NCBI RefSeq assembly: GCF_900142195.1
Contig: NZ_FRAB01000031.1
Location: 1 to 64,000, forward strand
DNA length: 64,000 nt
Origin: Paraburkholderia terricola
Lineage (GTDB): Bacteria > Pseudomonadota > Gammaproteobacteria > Burkholderiales > Burkholderiaceae
Direction: 5' to 3'
In this document: piece after piece, positions 8,210-18,024 of the stretch
Position numbering within the stretch: the first letter of the stretch is position 1
Layout of the letters: every line of letters starts with the position of its first letter
Notes under the pieces: generated by a model
What the model saw: the letters and a program-made list of their open reading frames with translations, nothing else
Told to the model about the DNA's origin: nothing
The model's database searches: none
Translations under genes and position numbers: made by a program

Positions 8210-10711
8210 ATGCCAATCATCAAACGACCGCATTCCTCCCACTCTCCGGCTGGTGAAGACCGGGATACCTACCACCGCACTCCAGGACGCAACGCCGCCT
8301 CGCGCGACGCCGAGGCGGGCCGCCGTTCCGTCGGCGCGACGATCGCGATCTGGTTCGCGAGTCTGATCGCGACCGTCGCCGTGGTGGGCGCGTTGATCGT
8401 CGGCTATGCGCTGGTGGTGATGGGCCCGCAACTGCCGTCGCTCGACGTGTTGACCGACTATCGTCCGAAAGTGCCGCTGCGCGTCTACACCGCGGACCAC
8501 GTGCTGATCGGCGAATTCGGCGAGGAACGGCGCAGCCTCGTACGCTTCCAGGACATTCCCGACCAGATGAAGAAGGCGGTGCTCGCGATCGAGGACTATC
8601 GCTTCTACGAGCACGGCGGCGTCGACTTCCTCGGCATTCTGCGCGCCGGTTTCGCAGACCTCGCGCATGGCGGCGCCTCGCAAGGCGCGAGCACGATCAC
8701 CATGCAGGTGGCGCGCAACTTCTTCCTGTCGAGCGAGAAGACCTACACGCGCAAGATCTACGAAATGCTGCTCGCCTACAAGATCGAGCGTGCGCTCACG
8801 AAGGATCAGATTCTCGAGCTGTACATGAACCAGATTTATCTGGGCGAGCGCGCCTACGGTTTCGCCGCGGCCGCGCGCGTGTACTTCGGCAAGGATCTGA
8901 AAGACATCACACTCGCCGAGGCGGCGATGCTGGCCGGCTTGCCGAAGGCGCCGTCCGCGTACAACCCGGTGGTCAATCCGAAGCGCGCGAAGATCCGTCA
9001 GGAATACATTCTGCGGCGCATGCTCGAACTGCGGTACATCAGCCGGGAGCAGTACGACCAGGCCGTGAAGGAAGAGCTTCGCACCCGCAACCCCGGCAAC
9101 GAATACAGCGTGCACGCCGAGTACATCGCCGAAATGGTCCGGCAGATGATGTACGCGCAGTACAAGGACGAGACCTACACGCGCGGCCTGAACGTCACCA
9201 CCACGATCGATTCCGCCGATCAGGACGCCGCTTACCGCGCGGTGCGCAAGGGCGTGATGGATTACGAGCGGCGCCACGGCTATCGCGGACCCGAAGGCTT
9301 CGTGCAACTGCCCGCGCCCGGCGACGACCGCGACCAGACGATCGACGACGCGCTCACCGATCACCCCGACAACGGCGAGCTCATCGCCGCTGTGGTGACG
9401 GACGCGGGTCCGAAGCAGGTGAAGGCGCAACTGGTGGACGGCACTCAGGTGACGATCAGCGGCGACGGCCTGCGCTTCGCAGCCGGCGCGCTGAGCGCGC
9501 GCGCGGCGGCGGCCACGAAGATCAAGCCGGGCTCGATCGTGCGCGTGCTTGCCGACGACAAAGGCAACTGGCAGATCACGCAGCTTCCGCAAGTGGAAGG
9601 CGCGCTGGTCTCGCTCACGCCGCAGGACGGCGCGATTCGCGCGCTGGTGGGCGGCTTCGACTTCAACAAGAACAAGTTCAATCACGTCACGCAGGCGTGG
9701 CGTCAGCCGGGTTCGAGCTTCAAGCCGTTCATCTATTCGGCGGCGCTCGACAAGGGGCTGGGACCGGCCACGATCATCAACGACGCGCCGTTGTACTTCC
9801 CGTCGAGCACGCCGGGCGGCGACGCGTGGGAGCCGAAGGACGACGATCAGCCGGACGGCCCGATGCCCTTGCGCCTCGCGTTGCAGAAGTCGAAGAACCT
9901 CGTGTCGATCCGCATCCTGTCGTTCATCGGCACGAAGTACGCGCAAGACTTCGTCACGCAGCGTTTCGGTTTCGACGCCGACAAGACGCCGCCGTATTTG
10001 CCGATGGCGCTCGGCGCGGGCCTCGTCACGCCGTTGCAGTCGGCGGGCGCGTACTCGGTGTTCGCGAACGGCGGCTACCGGATCAATCCGTATCTGATCA
10101 ACGAGGTGACCGATGCGCGCGGCGAGCCGCTGTCGAAAGCGCAGCCGCTGACCGCCGGCCGCGACGCGCCGCGCACGCTCGAACCGCGCAACGCGTACAT
10201 CATGAACAGCCTGCTGCATTCGGTGGCCACCGCAGGCACCGGCGCGGGCACCAACGCGCTGCATCGTTCGGACTTGCAGGGCAAGACGGGCACGACCAAC
10301 GACGCGAAGGACGGCTGGTTCGCCGGGTATCAGCAATCGCTGGTGGCGGTGGCGTGGATGGGTTATGACCAGCCGAAGACGCTCGGCAGCCGCGAATTCG
10401 GCGCGCAACTCGCGTTGCCGATCTGGGTCGAGTACATGCAGCGCGCGCTGCGCGGCGTGCCGCAAGCCGAGCCGCCGCAGCCGCCGGGCGTGACCACCGT
10501 CGACGGTGAACTGTTCTATGCGGATATGACGCCGGGCAACGGCTTCGTCGCCAGCATCGGCCTCGATTCGGCGAATCCGACCGCCGGCGTGAGCGATGCG
10601 CTGGGCGGCGTGGGACCGGCCGGCATGACGCCGCCGGCGGTGCCGCCGCCGAGCGTCTCGTCGAACGAGAAGAAGCAGATCATGGATCTGTTCGAGACGA
10701 ACAAACCTTGA
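8210..10711 (+). CDS. mrcA: Penicillin-binding protein 1A (class A, bifunctional)
   Basis: The 833-aa protein has a ~45-residue cytosolic start, one transmembrane helix (about 43-70), and then a glycosyltransferase family 51 domain with EDYRFYEHGGVD (Glu128 catalytic) and GASTITMQVARNFFL. An OB-like insert (about 340-440) is followed by a transpeptidase domain with SSFKPF (SxxK serine near residue 502), SKN (near 562) and KTGTTND (near 690). It polymerises lipid II and cross-links peptidoglycan from the inner membrane. All catalytic motifs are intact. It stands alone, without the pil or aroK neighbours seen in other genomes. Confidence 0.95.
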   Translation: MPIIKRPHSSHSPAGEDRDTYHRTPGRNAASRDAEAGRRSVGATIAIWFASLIATVAVVGALIVGYALVVMGPQLPSLDVLTDYRPKVPLRVYTADHVLIGEFGEERRSLVRFQDIPDQMKKAVLAIEDYRFYEHGGVDFLGILRAGFADLAHGGASQGASTITMQVARNFFLSSEKTYTRKIYEMLLAYKIERALTKDQILELYMNQIYLGERAYGFAAAARVYFGKDLKDITLAEAAMLAGLPKAPSAYNPVVNPKRAKIRQEYILRRMLELRYISREQYDQAVKEELRTRNPGNEYSVHAEYIAEMVRQMMYAQYKDETYTRGLNVTTTIDSADQDAAYRAVRKGVMDYERRHGYRGPEGFVQLPAPGDDRDQTIDDALTDHPDNGELIAAVVTDAGPKQVKAQLVDGTQVTISGDGLRFAAGALSARAAAATKIKPGSIVRVLADDKGNWQITQLPQVEGALVSLTPQDGAIRALVGGFDFNKNKFNHVTQAWRQPGSSFKPFIYSAALDKGLGPATIINDAPLYFPSSTPGGDAWEPKDDDQPDGPMPLRLALQKSKNLVSIRILSFIGTKYAQDFVTQRFGFDADKTPPYLPMALGAGLVTPLQSAGAYSVFANGGYRINPYLINEVTDARGEPLSKAQPLTAGRDAPRTLEPRNAYIMNSLLHSVATAGTGAGTNALHRSDLQGKTGTTNDAKDGWFAGYQQSLVAVAWMGYDQPKTLGSREFGAQLALPIWVEYMQRALRGVPQAEPPQPPGVTTVDGELFYADMTPGNGFVASIGLDSANPTAGVSDALGGVGPAGMTPPAVPPPSVSSNEKKQIMDLFETNKP

Positions 10712-11138
10712 GGTCGTGGCGGGCGTGCGCGGGCCGGGTGGTCCCGCACGGCCCCGCATGGCCCCGCACGTGGCCTGGTCGGAAAACGGGTGAGCGTTTG
10801 CGAAAACGCCGCCCTTCGCCAACGCTTTTCCCACGCCTCGATGATGGCGCGGCGAGCGGCTTTTGTGCCCGCACTGCGTGGTGTGTTTTAATCACGCCTG
10901 CGGTGCTTCCATTGGGTCCCATCGGGACGCCCGATTCCTGGCCCGATTCCTGGGCCGATTCCTGCCCGGTTTCGGCCGCCAACACCGCTGCGTCTCGCCG
11001 CGAACGAGACGTCCATCTTCAGAACGCGCCGCGCGAGACCCGGTTTTGACGCGCGGCGCATGCCGCTCCGTCCGTTAGCACAAGCAGGTTGCTGCGGCCG
11101 GCTTGTTTGCCATCCAGCATCCACCGGGTCTCCGCCTA
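10712..11138. other. Gene-free region with a 12-bp triple repeat
   Basis: This 427-bp region lies between mrcA and the lpxL-like gene. It includes three tandem 12-bp units at 10930-10965 (CCCGATTCCTGG twice, then GCCGATTCCTGC) and GC-rich near-repeats of GCCCCGCA at about 10740-10770. No terminator with a T-run and no gene are supported. Confidence 0.45.
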
Positions 11139-12017
11139 GTGAAAAGTCGAATCCTCATCGGTCTGATGACAGGTCTGCTGCGCGCCTTTGCCTTTCTGCC
11201 CTACGGCGTCGTCGCGCGGATCGGCACCGGTATCGGCGCGTTGCTGTACCGGATTCCGAGCACACGCCGGCGCGTCGTGCATACCAATCTGAAATTATGT
11301 TTTCCCGACATGAGCGACGAGGCGCGCGAACGTCTTGCGCGCGCGCACTTTTGCCATGTGATCCGCAGCTATGTCGAGCGCGGGCCGCAATGGTTCGGCA
11401 ATGCGCGCGCGCTCGCGCGTCTTGTCGAAGTGGAAAGCGCGATCGATCTCTCCGATATGCAGGCGCACCCGACGATCTTCGTCGGCTTCCATTTCGTCGG
11501 CATCGAAGCGGGTTGCATGATGTATTCGACGCGGCATCCGGTCGCGTCGCTGTACACGCCGATGTCGAACCTGCTGCTCGACGCCATGGCGAAGCGCCAG
11601 CGCGCCCGCTTCGGCACGGAGATGATTCCGCGCAGCGATAGCGTGCGGCGGGCGTTGCGCGTGTTGCGCGAGGGCAAGCCGGTGATGCTGGCGGCCGACA
11701 TGGATTTCGGTTTGCGCGACTCCGTGTTCGTGCCGTTTTTCGGCGTGCCGGCTTGCACGCTGACGTCCGTCTCGCGGATGGCGCGCGCGAGCAATGCGCG
11801 CGTGGTGCCGTTCGTGACGGAGGTGTTGCCGGACTATCGCGGCTACAAGCTGACGATTTTCGATGCGCTAAGCGATTTTCCGTCGGAGGACGTCGCACTC
11901 GACGCACGGCGGATCACCGAATTTCTCGAGACGCAGGTCCGGCGGATTCCTGCCCAATATTATTGGGTGCATAAGCGATTCAAGAATCGGCCGGCGGGGG
12001 AGGCGGGAGTTTATTGA
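11139..12017 (+). CDS. lpxL: Lipid A biosynthesis lauroyl/myristoyl acyltransferase (LpxL/HtrB family)
   Basis: The 292-aa product belongs to the late lipid A acyltransferases. It has an N-terminal hydrophobic anchor (ILIGLMTGLLRAFAFLPYG) and the catalytic H(X4)E motif in GFHFVGIEAG. Further family signatures are VHTNLKLCFPDMS near residue 45 and PVMLAADMDFGLRDS near 180. It transfers an acyl chain from acyl-ACP to Kdo2-lipid A at the inner membrane. The chosen GTG at 11139 begins the hydrophobic helix; the alternative TTG at 11103 adds 12 unlikely residues. The stop codon overlaps the 3' end of the convergent efflux gene by 7 bp. Confidence 0.88.
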   Translation: MKSRILIGLMTGLLRAFAFLPYGVVARIGTGIGALLYRIPSTRRRVVHTNLKLCFPDMSDEARERLARAHFCHVIRSYVERGPQWFGNARALARLVEVESAIDLSDMQAHPTIFVGFHFVGIEAGCMMYSTRHPVASLYTPMSNLLLDAMAKRQRARFGTEMIPRSDSVRRALRVLREGKPVMLAADMDFGLRDSVFVPFFGVPACTLTSVSRMARASNARVVPFVTEVLPDYRGYKLTIFDALSDFPSEDVALDARRITEFLETQVRRIPAQYYWVHKRFKNRPAGEAGVY

Positions 12018-13522
12018 GCGTTGCGGGTGGCTGTGCCGGCATTCGATGCCGCCGCGGCAGTCCCCGTTCCGCCCTCGACCGGCGGATTTCCCATCGCCTG
12101 AAACAACGCCGCCGTATCCGTCAAACGCGCGCTCGTATAGCGGATCTCATCGAGTTGCGCGTTACGAAACTGCTGCTCGCTCGAACGTGTCGACGCGACC
12201 GGCACCGCGCCCAGCCGATAGCGCCCCGACGTCTCCTCGAACACGCCCTGGGCCGAACGCGCGGCGCTATTGGCCGCCTCCAGCGCCTGCGCGTCGTGCT
12301 CGAGCGCGGCGAGCGTATCGGCGACGTTCTGGAACGCGGCCAGCACGGTCTGCTTGTATTGCGAGACCGTCGCGTCATAGGTATCCATCGCGGCGCGGCG
12401 CTGCGCAAACAACGCGCCGCCGTGGAACAGCGGCTGCGACAGCGACGCGCCGATGCTCCATATCGCTCCCGCGCCGGACAGCGCCACCGGCCAGCTAAAC
12501 CCGCCTTGTCCCATCGACGCGCTCAGCGAAATGCTCGGGAACATCTGCGCCGTCGCCACGCCGACCTCGGCAGCCGCGGCCTTCAAGGCGGCGTCGGCGG
12601 CCTGGATGTCGGGCCGCGTGCGCAACAACTCGGACGGCACCACCACCGGCACCTGTTCGGGCACGCTCAGTTGCGCGAGATCGAGATCGTCCGGCGCGGC
12701 ATCCGGCGTGCGGCCGAGCAGCACCGCCAACGCATGGCGCGTGGTCAGCCATTGCTGCTTGAGACCCGGCAAGCTCGCGGACAAACTCGCCGCGCTCTGT
12801 TGCGCGCTCAACTGGTCCGCATGGGACACGGCGCCCAGCACGTAGCGGCGCTGCGTATCGCGTGCCTGATCGTTGGCGAGCGTGACGAGCCGTTCGGTCG
12901 TGTCGATCTGCGCGCGCAGCGCGGCGCTGGTGATCGCGGCGCTGACGATGTTGGCGGCGAGCGCCCGGCGCGCCGCATCGAACTGGTACGCCTGCACGTT
13001 CACGCGAGCGGCGAGCGCGGTGTCGGCGAGTCGCGCCGCGCCGAACAGATCGAGCGTGTAGTGCGCCTGCAATTGCCCGACGAAGATGTTGTACAGAAAC
13101 GTGTTCGAGCCGATCTCGGGGATCGCCAGCGCGCGATTGCGGGTCACCTGGCCGCCCGCGTCGATGGTCGGCAGCATCGAACTGCCGATCTGCGCGCGCA
13201 GTTGCTCGCGCGCGGCGGCGAGGCTCTTGTCGGTGGCGGCGAGCGTGGGGCTGTTGCGCAAGCCCTCGTCGACCAGCGCGTTCAGCGCATCCGAGCGATA
13301 CAGCTTCCACCATTCGGGCACCGGCTTCGCGCCGACCACGAACTGTTGCGTGACGCCTTGCGCGGACGCCGTTTGCGTCGGCTGCGCCTGCGCGCCGTAA
13401 TGCGCCGGTTGCGGCATCGCGGGCGGCTCGCCGCTCGGTCCGAACGAGCAGGCGGCGAGCGCGCATGCGGCGCCCGCGAGCGCGGCGATGCGCGGGTATC
13501 GGGAGATTGCGGAAGTAGCCAT
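12011..13522 (-). CDS. NodT-family RND efflux outer-membrane lipoprotein
   Basis: The 503-aa product has a lipoprotein signal ending in LAACS, then the repeated helical/beta architecture of TolC-like factors (NodT/OprM type), with typical phrases such as WWKLYRSDALNALVDEGL, LRTRPDIQAADAALKAA and YRLGAVPVASTRSS. It forms the outer-membrane channel of the tripartite pump encoded upstream. ATG at 13522 lies 2 nt after the stop of the pump gene, so translation is probably coupled. Its 3' end overlaps the convergent lpxL gene. Confidence 0.93.
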   Translation of the reverse strand: MATSAISRYPRIAALAGAACALAACSFGPSGEPPAMPQPAHYGAQAQPTQTASAQGVTQQFVVGAKPVPEWWKLYRSDALNALVDEGLRNSPTLAATDKSLAAAREQLRAQIGSSMLPTIDAGGQVTRNRALAIPEIGSNTFLYNIFVGQLQAHYTLDLFGAARLADTALAARVNVQAYQFDAARRALAANIVSAAITSAALRAQIDTTERLVTLANDQARDTQRRYVLGAVSHADQLSAQQSAASLSASLPGLKQQWLTTRHALAVLLGRTPDAAPDDLDLAQLSVPEQVPVVVPSELLRTRPDIQAADAALKAAAAEVGVATAQMFPSISLSASMGQGGFSWPVALSGAGAIWSIGASLSQPLFHGGALFAQRRAAMDTYDATVSQYKQTVLAAFQNVADTLAALEHDAQALEAANSAARSAQGVFEETSGRYRLGAVPVASTRSSEQQFRNAQLDEIRYTSARLTDTAALFQAMGNPPVEGGTGTAAAASNAGTATRNAQ

Positions 13523-13524
13523 GA

Positions 13525-16500
13525 TCAATTCCCCGTATGCGCCGAACCGGACGCGGACGGCGCCTGCGGCTCGCGTTCGTCGCCGCGCACTCGGAACCAG
13601 GCGGCGTACAGCGCGGGCAGATAGAACAGCGTAAGGACGGTCGCGCTGGTGATGCCGCCCATCAGCGCGGTGGCCATCGGACCGAAGAAGTTCGAGCGCA
13701 ACAGCGGAATCAGCGCGAGCACGGCGGCGGCCGCGGTCAGCGTGATCGGCCGGAAACGCCGTACCGTCGCCCCGACGATCGCATCGAAGCGCTTGTGCCC
13801 CGCGGCGATGTCCTGCTCGATCTGATCGACCAGGATCACCGAGTTGCGCATGATGATGCCGAACATGGCGATCACGCCGAGCGTCGCGACGAAACCGAAC
13901 GGCTGGCCGAACAGCAGCAGCGTCAACACGACGCCGATCAGACCGAGCGGCGCGGTCAGCACCACCATCAGCACGCGCGAGAAACTCTGCAACTGGATCA
14001 TCAGCAACGTGAGCACGGCGATGATCATGATCGGCATCTGCGCGTTGATCGACGTCTGGCCCTTGGCGCTTTCCTCCACCGAGCCGCCCACCTCGATCCG
14101 GTAGCCGACCGGCAGCGTCGCGCGAATCGGGCCGAGCGCCTTGTTGACGGCGTTCGTGACGTCGATGCCTTGCGCGCCAGGTCCGACGTCGGACTGCACG
14201 GTGATCGTCGGTTGACGGTCGCGCTCCCAGATCACGCCGTATTCGAGATCGTTGCGCAGATGGCCGAGCGTGCCGAGCGGCACGGGGCCGTTCGGCGTCG
14301 GCATCGCCAGCGTGACGAGTTGCGCGGGATCGACGCGTTCGGCTTTCGGTGCGCGCAGATCGACGCTGATCAGCTTGTCGCGTTCACGGTACTGCGTGAC
14401 CGTGTAGCCGGAGAGCGTCATCGCGAGGAAGCTGGAGATGTCCTCCGAGCTCACGCCGAGTTCGCGCGCTTTCTTCTGATCGACCTCGAAGCGCACCGAG
14501 CGCTCGGCGGGTTCGTCCCAGTCGAACTGCACGCCGCGCGTGCCGGGATTGGCGCGCAGCGTCGCGGCGACGCGCTCGGCGATCGAGCGCACCGTGGCGA
14601 TGTCGTCGCCGCTCACGCGGAACTGCACCGGATAGCCGACCGGCGGCCCGTTCTCGAGCCGCGACAGGCGCGTGCGGATCGCGGGGAATTTGTCGCGCAA
14701 TTCGGGTTCGAGCCACTGCGCGAGCTTCTCGCGATCCTTCACCGACTTCGCGGTGATCACGAACTGCGCGAAGTTCGGCTGCTGCAATTGCTGGTCGAGC
14801 GGCAGATAGAAACGCGGCGCGCCGCTGCCGACGAAGTTCACCGTATGGTCGATTTCCGGCCGGCCCGCGAGCGTTTTTTCGAGCCGCTCGGCCTGGCGCA
14901 GCGTCGCATCGAACGACGCGCCTTCGGGCAAGCGCACGTCCACCAGCAACTCGGAACGGTCCGAACTCGGGAAGAACTGCTGCGGCACGAGCGTGAAGCC
15001 CGCCATCGCGACGATGAACAGCACGACCGTGATCGTCAGCACGATGAAGCGCCGCTCGATGCACCAGCCGACCCAGCCGCGCAGCCGCGTATAAAAGCGC
15101 GTGTCGTAGATGTCGTGCTCGTGATCGTCCGCTTCGTGTTCGTGGCGCTTGCGCTCGGGCAGCAGGTGATAGCCGAGCAGCGGAATCAGCACGACCGCCG
15201 CGAGCCACGATGCGATCAGCGCGATCGCCGACACCTCGAAAATCGAGCGCGTATATTCGCCGGTGCTCGACTTGGCCAATGCGATCGGCAGAAAGCCGGC
15301 CACCGTGACAAGCGTGCCGGTGAGCATCGGAAACGCCGTACTGGTGTACGCGTAAGCCGCCGCGCGCGTGCGGTTCCAGCCTTGTTCGAGCTTCACCGCC
15401 ATCATTTCGACCGCGATGATCGCGTCGTCGACGAGCAGGCCCAGCGCCAGCACCAGCGTGCCGAGCGAGACCTTGTGCAGGCCGATGTCGAACAGGTACA
15501 TGCACAGCGCGGTGACGGCGAGCACCACCGGTATCGAGATCACGACCACCATGCCGGTGCGCACACCCAATGAAATGAGGCTCACCACCAGCACGATCGC
15601 GATCGCCTCGGCCACCGCTTCGAGAAAGTCGTCGACGGAGCGCGCGACCGCCTCCGGCATGCTCGACACTTCGGCCAGTTGCAAGCCGGCAGGCAGGTGC
15701 TGGCGCAGCCGGACCGTTTCCTGATCGAGCGCCTTGCCGAGGCGAATCACGTCGCCGCCCGGCTGCATCGTCACGCCGATGCCGAGCACCGCCTTGCCGC
15801 CGGAACGCATTTGCGTGGCGACGGGATCGTCGTAGCCGCGCTTGATCGTGGCGATGTCGCCGAGACGGAATGAGCGGTTGTTGATGCGGATCAGCGTGTC
15901 GGCGAGCGCGGCGACGTCCTTGAACTGGCCGGTGGGGCGCACGAACACGCGGTCGTCGGCGGTGGTCAGCGTGCCGGCTTGCGAGACGCTGTTCTGCGCG
16001 TTGATCGCCTGGCCCAGTTGCTGCGGCGAAATGCCGAGACGCGTGAGTTGCGTGTTGGCGATTTCGATGTAGATGTGCTGATCCGGGTCGCCGAAGTAAT
16101 CGACCTTGGCGACACCCGGCACGCGCAGCAGCACGGTGCGCAACTGGTCCGCGTAATCGTGCAGTTGCGCGGCGGAAAAGCCGTCGCCCTCGAGCGTGTA
16201 GATGTTGGTGTAGACGTCGCCGAATTCGTCGTTGAAAAACGGCCCTTGAATGCCTTGCGGCAAGGTCGCCGCGATATCGCCCACCTTCTTGCGCACCTGA
16301 TACCAGGTTTCGGGCACGTCCTTGACCGGCGCCGAGTCTTTCATCGAAAAGAACATCAGCGATTCGCCGGGGCGCGAGTAGCTGCGCACGAAATCGATCG
16401 CGGGCGTTTCCTGCAATTTGCGGCCGATGCGGTCGGTCACCTGCTCCTGCACCTGGCGCGCGGTGGCGCCCGGCCAGAAGGTGCGGATCACCATCACGCG

Positions 16501-16653
16501 GAACGTGAAGGGCGGGTCTTCGGATTGCGCGAGCCGGGTGTAGGCGAGGATGCCGAACGCGGTGGAGAGCGCGATCAGGAAGACCACCAGCGCCTGGTGG
16601 CGCAGCGCCCATGCGGACAGATTGAAGCGTCCTTCTTCTTGCGTGGTGCTCAT
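13525..16653 (-). CDS. RND-family efflux pump permease
   Basis: The 1042-aa product has the length and layout of HAE-type RND permeases: an N-terminal helix (VVFLIALSTAFGILAY), a large periplasmic loop, a helix bundle with conserved acidic residues (GLLVDDAIIAVEMM), a second periplasmic loop, and a second bundle (GVIAMFGIIMRNSVILVDQI). It uses the proton gradient to export drugs or other small molecules. ATG at 16653 overlaps the adaptor stop by 4 nt (ATGA). The sequence is closer to generic TriC/VexK-like pumps than to AcrB. Substrates cannot be predicted. Confidence 0.93.
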   Translation of the reverse strand: MSTTQEEGRFNLSAWALRHQALVVFLIALSTAFGILAYTRLAQSEDPPFTFRVMVIRTFWPGATARQVQEQVTDRIGRKLQETPAIDFVRSYSRPGESLMFFSMKDSAPVKDVPETWYQVRKKVGDIAATLPQGIQGPFFNDEFGDVYTNIYTLEGDGFSAAQLHDYADQLRTVLLRVPGVAKVDYFGDPDQHIYIEIANTQLTRLGISPQQLGQAINAQNSVSQAGTLTTADDRVFVRPTGQFKDVAALADTLIRINNRSFRLGDIATIKRGYDDPVATQMRSGGKAVLGIGVTMQPGGDVIRLGKALDQETVRLRQHLPAGLQLAEVSSMPEAVARSVDDFLEAVAEAIAIVLVVSLISLGVRTGMVVVISIPVVLAVTALCMYLFDIGLHKVSLGTLVLALGLLVDDAIIAVEMMAVKLEQGWNRTRAAAYAYTSTAFPMLTGTLVTVAGFLPIALAKSSTGEYTRSIFEVSAIALIASWLAAVVLIPLLGYHLLPERKRHEHEADDHEHDIYDTRFYTRLRGWVGWCIERRFIVLTITVVLFIVAMAGFTLVPQQFFPSSDRSELLVDVRLPEGASFDATLRQAERLEKTLAGRPEIDHTVNFVGSGAPRFYLPLDQQLQQPNFAQFVITAKSVKDREKLAQWLEPELRDKFPAIRTRLSRLENGPPVGYPVQFRVSGDDIATVRSIAERVAATLRANPGTRGVQFDWDEPAERSVRFEVDQKKARELGVSSEDISSFLAMTLSGYTVTQYRERDKLISVDLRAPKAERVDPAQLVTLAMPTPNGPVPLGTLGHLRNDLEYGVIWERDRQPTITVQSDVGPGAQGIDVTNAVNKALGPIRATLPVGYRIEVGGSVEESAKGQTSINAQMPIMIIAVLTLLMIQLQSFSRVLMVVLTAPLGLIGVVLTLLLFGQPFGFVATLGVIAMFGIIMRNSVILVDQIEQDIAAGHKRFDAIVGATVRRFRPITLTAAAAVLALIPLLRSNFFGPMATALMGGITSATVLTLFYLPALYAAWFRVRGDEREPQAPSASGSAHTGN

Positions 16654-17837
16654 GAAGCGAAGTCCTCGGGATGCAGCGGCGCGATCGGCCGGACTTTCTC
16701 GCCGGCGCTCACCGTATGCACGCCTTGCAGCACGACGCGTTCGCCTTCCTTGAGCCCGCCGCCGATCACGATGGTGCGCTCGTTGTAGCGCGTGACGGTG
16801 ACGCGGCGCAGTTCCAATGCGTTGTCCGCGGCTCGCACGACCCATACTGCGGGTTCGGCGCCGTCGTGGAACAGCGCGGTAGCCGGCACGACGAAGGAAC
16901 TGCCTTGATTCGCCGCGCTGTTCGCCGGCGAGGTGGAGATCGCGATATCGGCGGTCATGCCGAGGCGCACGTCGGCGCCGGGGTGCTCGAGCGTGAGCCT
17001 CGCGCGATAAGTGCGGCTTTGCGGATCGGCGGCGGGCGACAGTTCGCGCACCCGCGCGGTGAAGCTGCGTCCCGGCAACGCGGCCAGCGTGACCTTGGCC
17101 GTTTGCCCGACCGCCAGCGCGGCCAGCGCGCTTTCCGGCACGTCGCACACCACGTCGACGTCGCCGCTCCACGCGAGGTTGTAGACGGCCTGGCCCGCGG
17201 ACACGTTCTGGCCGGTGTCGGCCTGTTCGGCGGTGATGACGCCGGCGTGATCGGCGACGAGCGTGGTGTACTGCAGCTGGTCTTTCGACAACGCCGCCTG
17301 CTGCGCCGCCTGGTCGCGCTGCGCGGCGGCGGACGCGTAGGCATTGGTGGTTTGTTCGAGCTGCGCGGGCGCGATCAGGTTTTCTTTCGCCTGCGCCTGG
17401 TCGCGCTCGAGCTGCTGCTTCGCGTACGTGAAAGCGTGCTGCGCGGCGGTGAGCTGCGCCTGTGCGCTGGCCGCGCTCTTTTGCGCGTCCGCTGGATCGA
17501 GCCGGGCGACGATCTGGCCGGTCTTGACCACGTCGCCGAGGCGCACGCGCCGCTCGATGATCTTCCCGCCGACGCGAAACGACAGCGGCGTCGAATAGCG
17601 CGCCTGCACTTCGCCGGGCAACGACGCCGCCGGCGCGGCCTTGCCGTCGGCATGCACGGCCACGGCGACCACCGGGCGCGGCACGGGCGCGGCCGCTTCT
17701 TTTTTCGAGCACGCGGCCAGCGTGACCAGGCCGGTGAGCGCAAGCGCGAAGGTTGCGCGGCGCAAACGCGCGGAACGGGCAAGCCGCTGTGACTGCTGGC
17801 GCATCGCTGACGATGCGGGAGGACCGGGACGCTTCAC
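16650..17837 (-). CDS. RND efflux periplasmic adaptor (membrane fusion protein)
   Basis: The 395-aa product has a lipoprotein signal (ALALTGLVTLAACS), then lipoyl half-motifs around FRVGGKIIERRVRLGDVVKTG and VADHAGVITAEQADTGQNV. A helical hairpin between them (residues ~115-190) and beta-barrel and membrane-proximal domains follow. It bridges the pump and the outer-membrane factor. The start is a GTG at 17837 with GGGG five bases upstream. First gene of the three-gene operon; the TetR gene is divergent, 187 bp away. Confidence 0.92.
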   Translation of the reverse strand: MKRPGPPASSAMRQQSQRLARSARLRRATFALALTGLVTLAACSKKEAAAPVPRPVVAVAVHADGKAAPAASLPGEVQARYSTPLSFRVGGKIIERRVRLGDVVKTGQIVARLDPADAQKSAASAQAQLTAAQHAFTYAKQQLERDQAQAKENLIAPAQLEQTTNAYASAAAQRDQAAQQAALSKDQLQYTTLVADHAGVITAEQADTGQNVSAGQAVYNLAWSGDVDVVCDVPESALAALAVGQTAKVTLAALPGRSFTARVRELSPAADPQSRTYRARLTLEHPGADVRLGMTADIAISTSPANSAANQGSSFVVPATALFHDGAEPAVWVVRAADNALELRRVTVTRYNERTIVIGGGLKEGERVVLQGVHTVSAGEKVRPIAPLHPEDFAS

Positions 17838-17952
17838 AATTACCCCAACTGGTGACGGCGAACGAACACGGCAAGCCGCAGGGGGCCCGCCAGCGGGGAC
17901 ACGCAGGTCGTTTTATGCAGACAGCATGCGCATCGGACTTCGAATGGTGAAT

Positions 17953-17984
17953 CGCATTCTAATACACACCTGTATTTGAATGCG
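17953..17984. promoter_or_regulatory. Near-perfect 32-bp palindrome, probable TetR operator
   Basis: CGCATTCTAATACA (17953-17966) and TGTATTTGAATGCG (17971-17984) are inverted repeats matching at 13 of 14 positions around CACC. The site is 115 bp from the adaptor start and 40 bp from the TetR start. Position and symmetry are those of a TetR-family operator controlling both divergent transcripts. Confidence 0.8.
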
Positions 17985-18024
17985 AGGATGAATTTAAATT
18001 CTTTTCGGTGCTAGACTTGCGCTC

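Noticed and set aside
8111..10834. A 907-codon minus-strand frame opposite mrcA
   Set aside because: Arg/His-rich translation without domains, opposite a gene with intact catalytic motifs; an antisense shadow caused by high GC at third positions.
13525..17874. A 1449-codon open frame on the minus strand
   Set aside because: Its upstream ~400 codons are the out-of-frame shadow of the adaptor gene; the real pump starts at 16653, where ATGA overlaps the adaptor stop.
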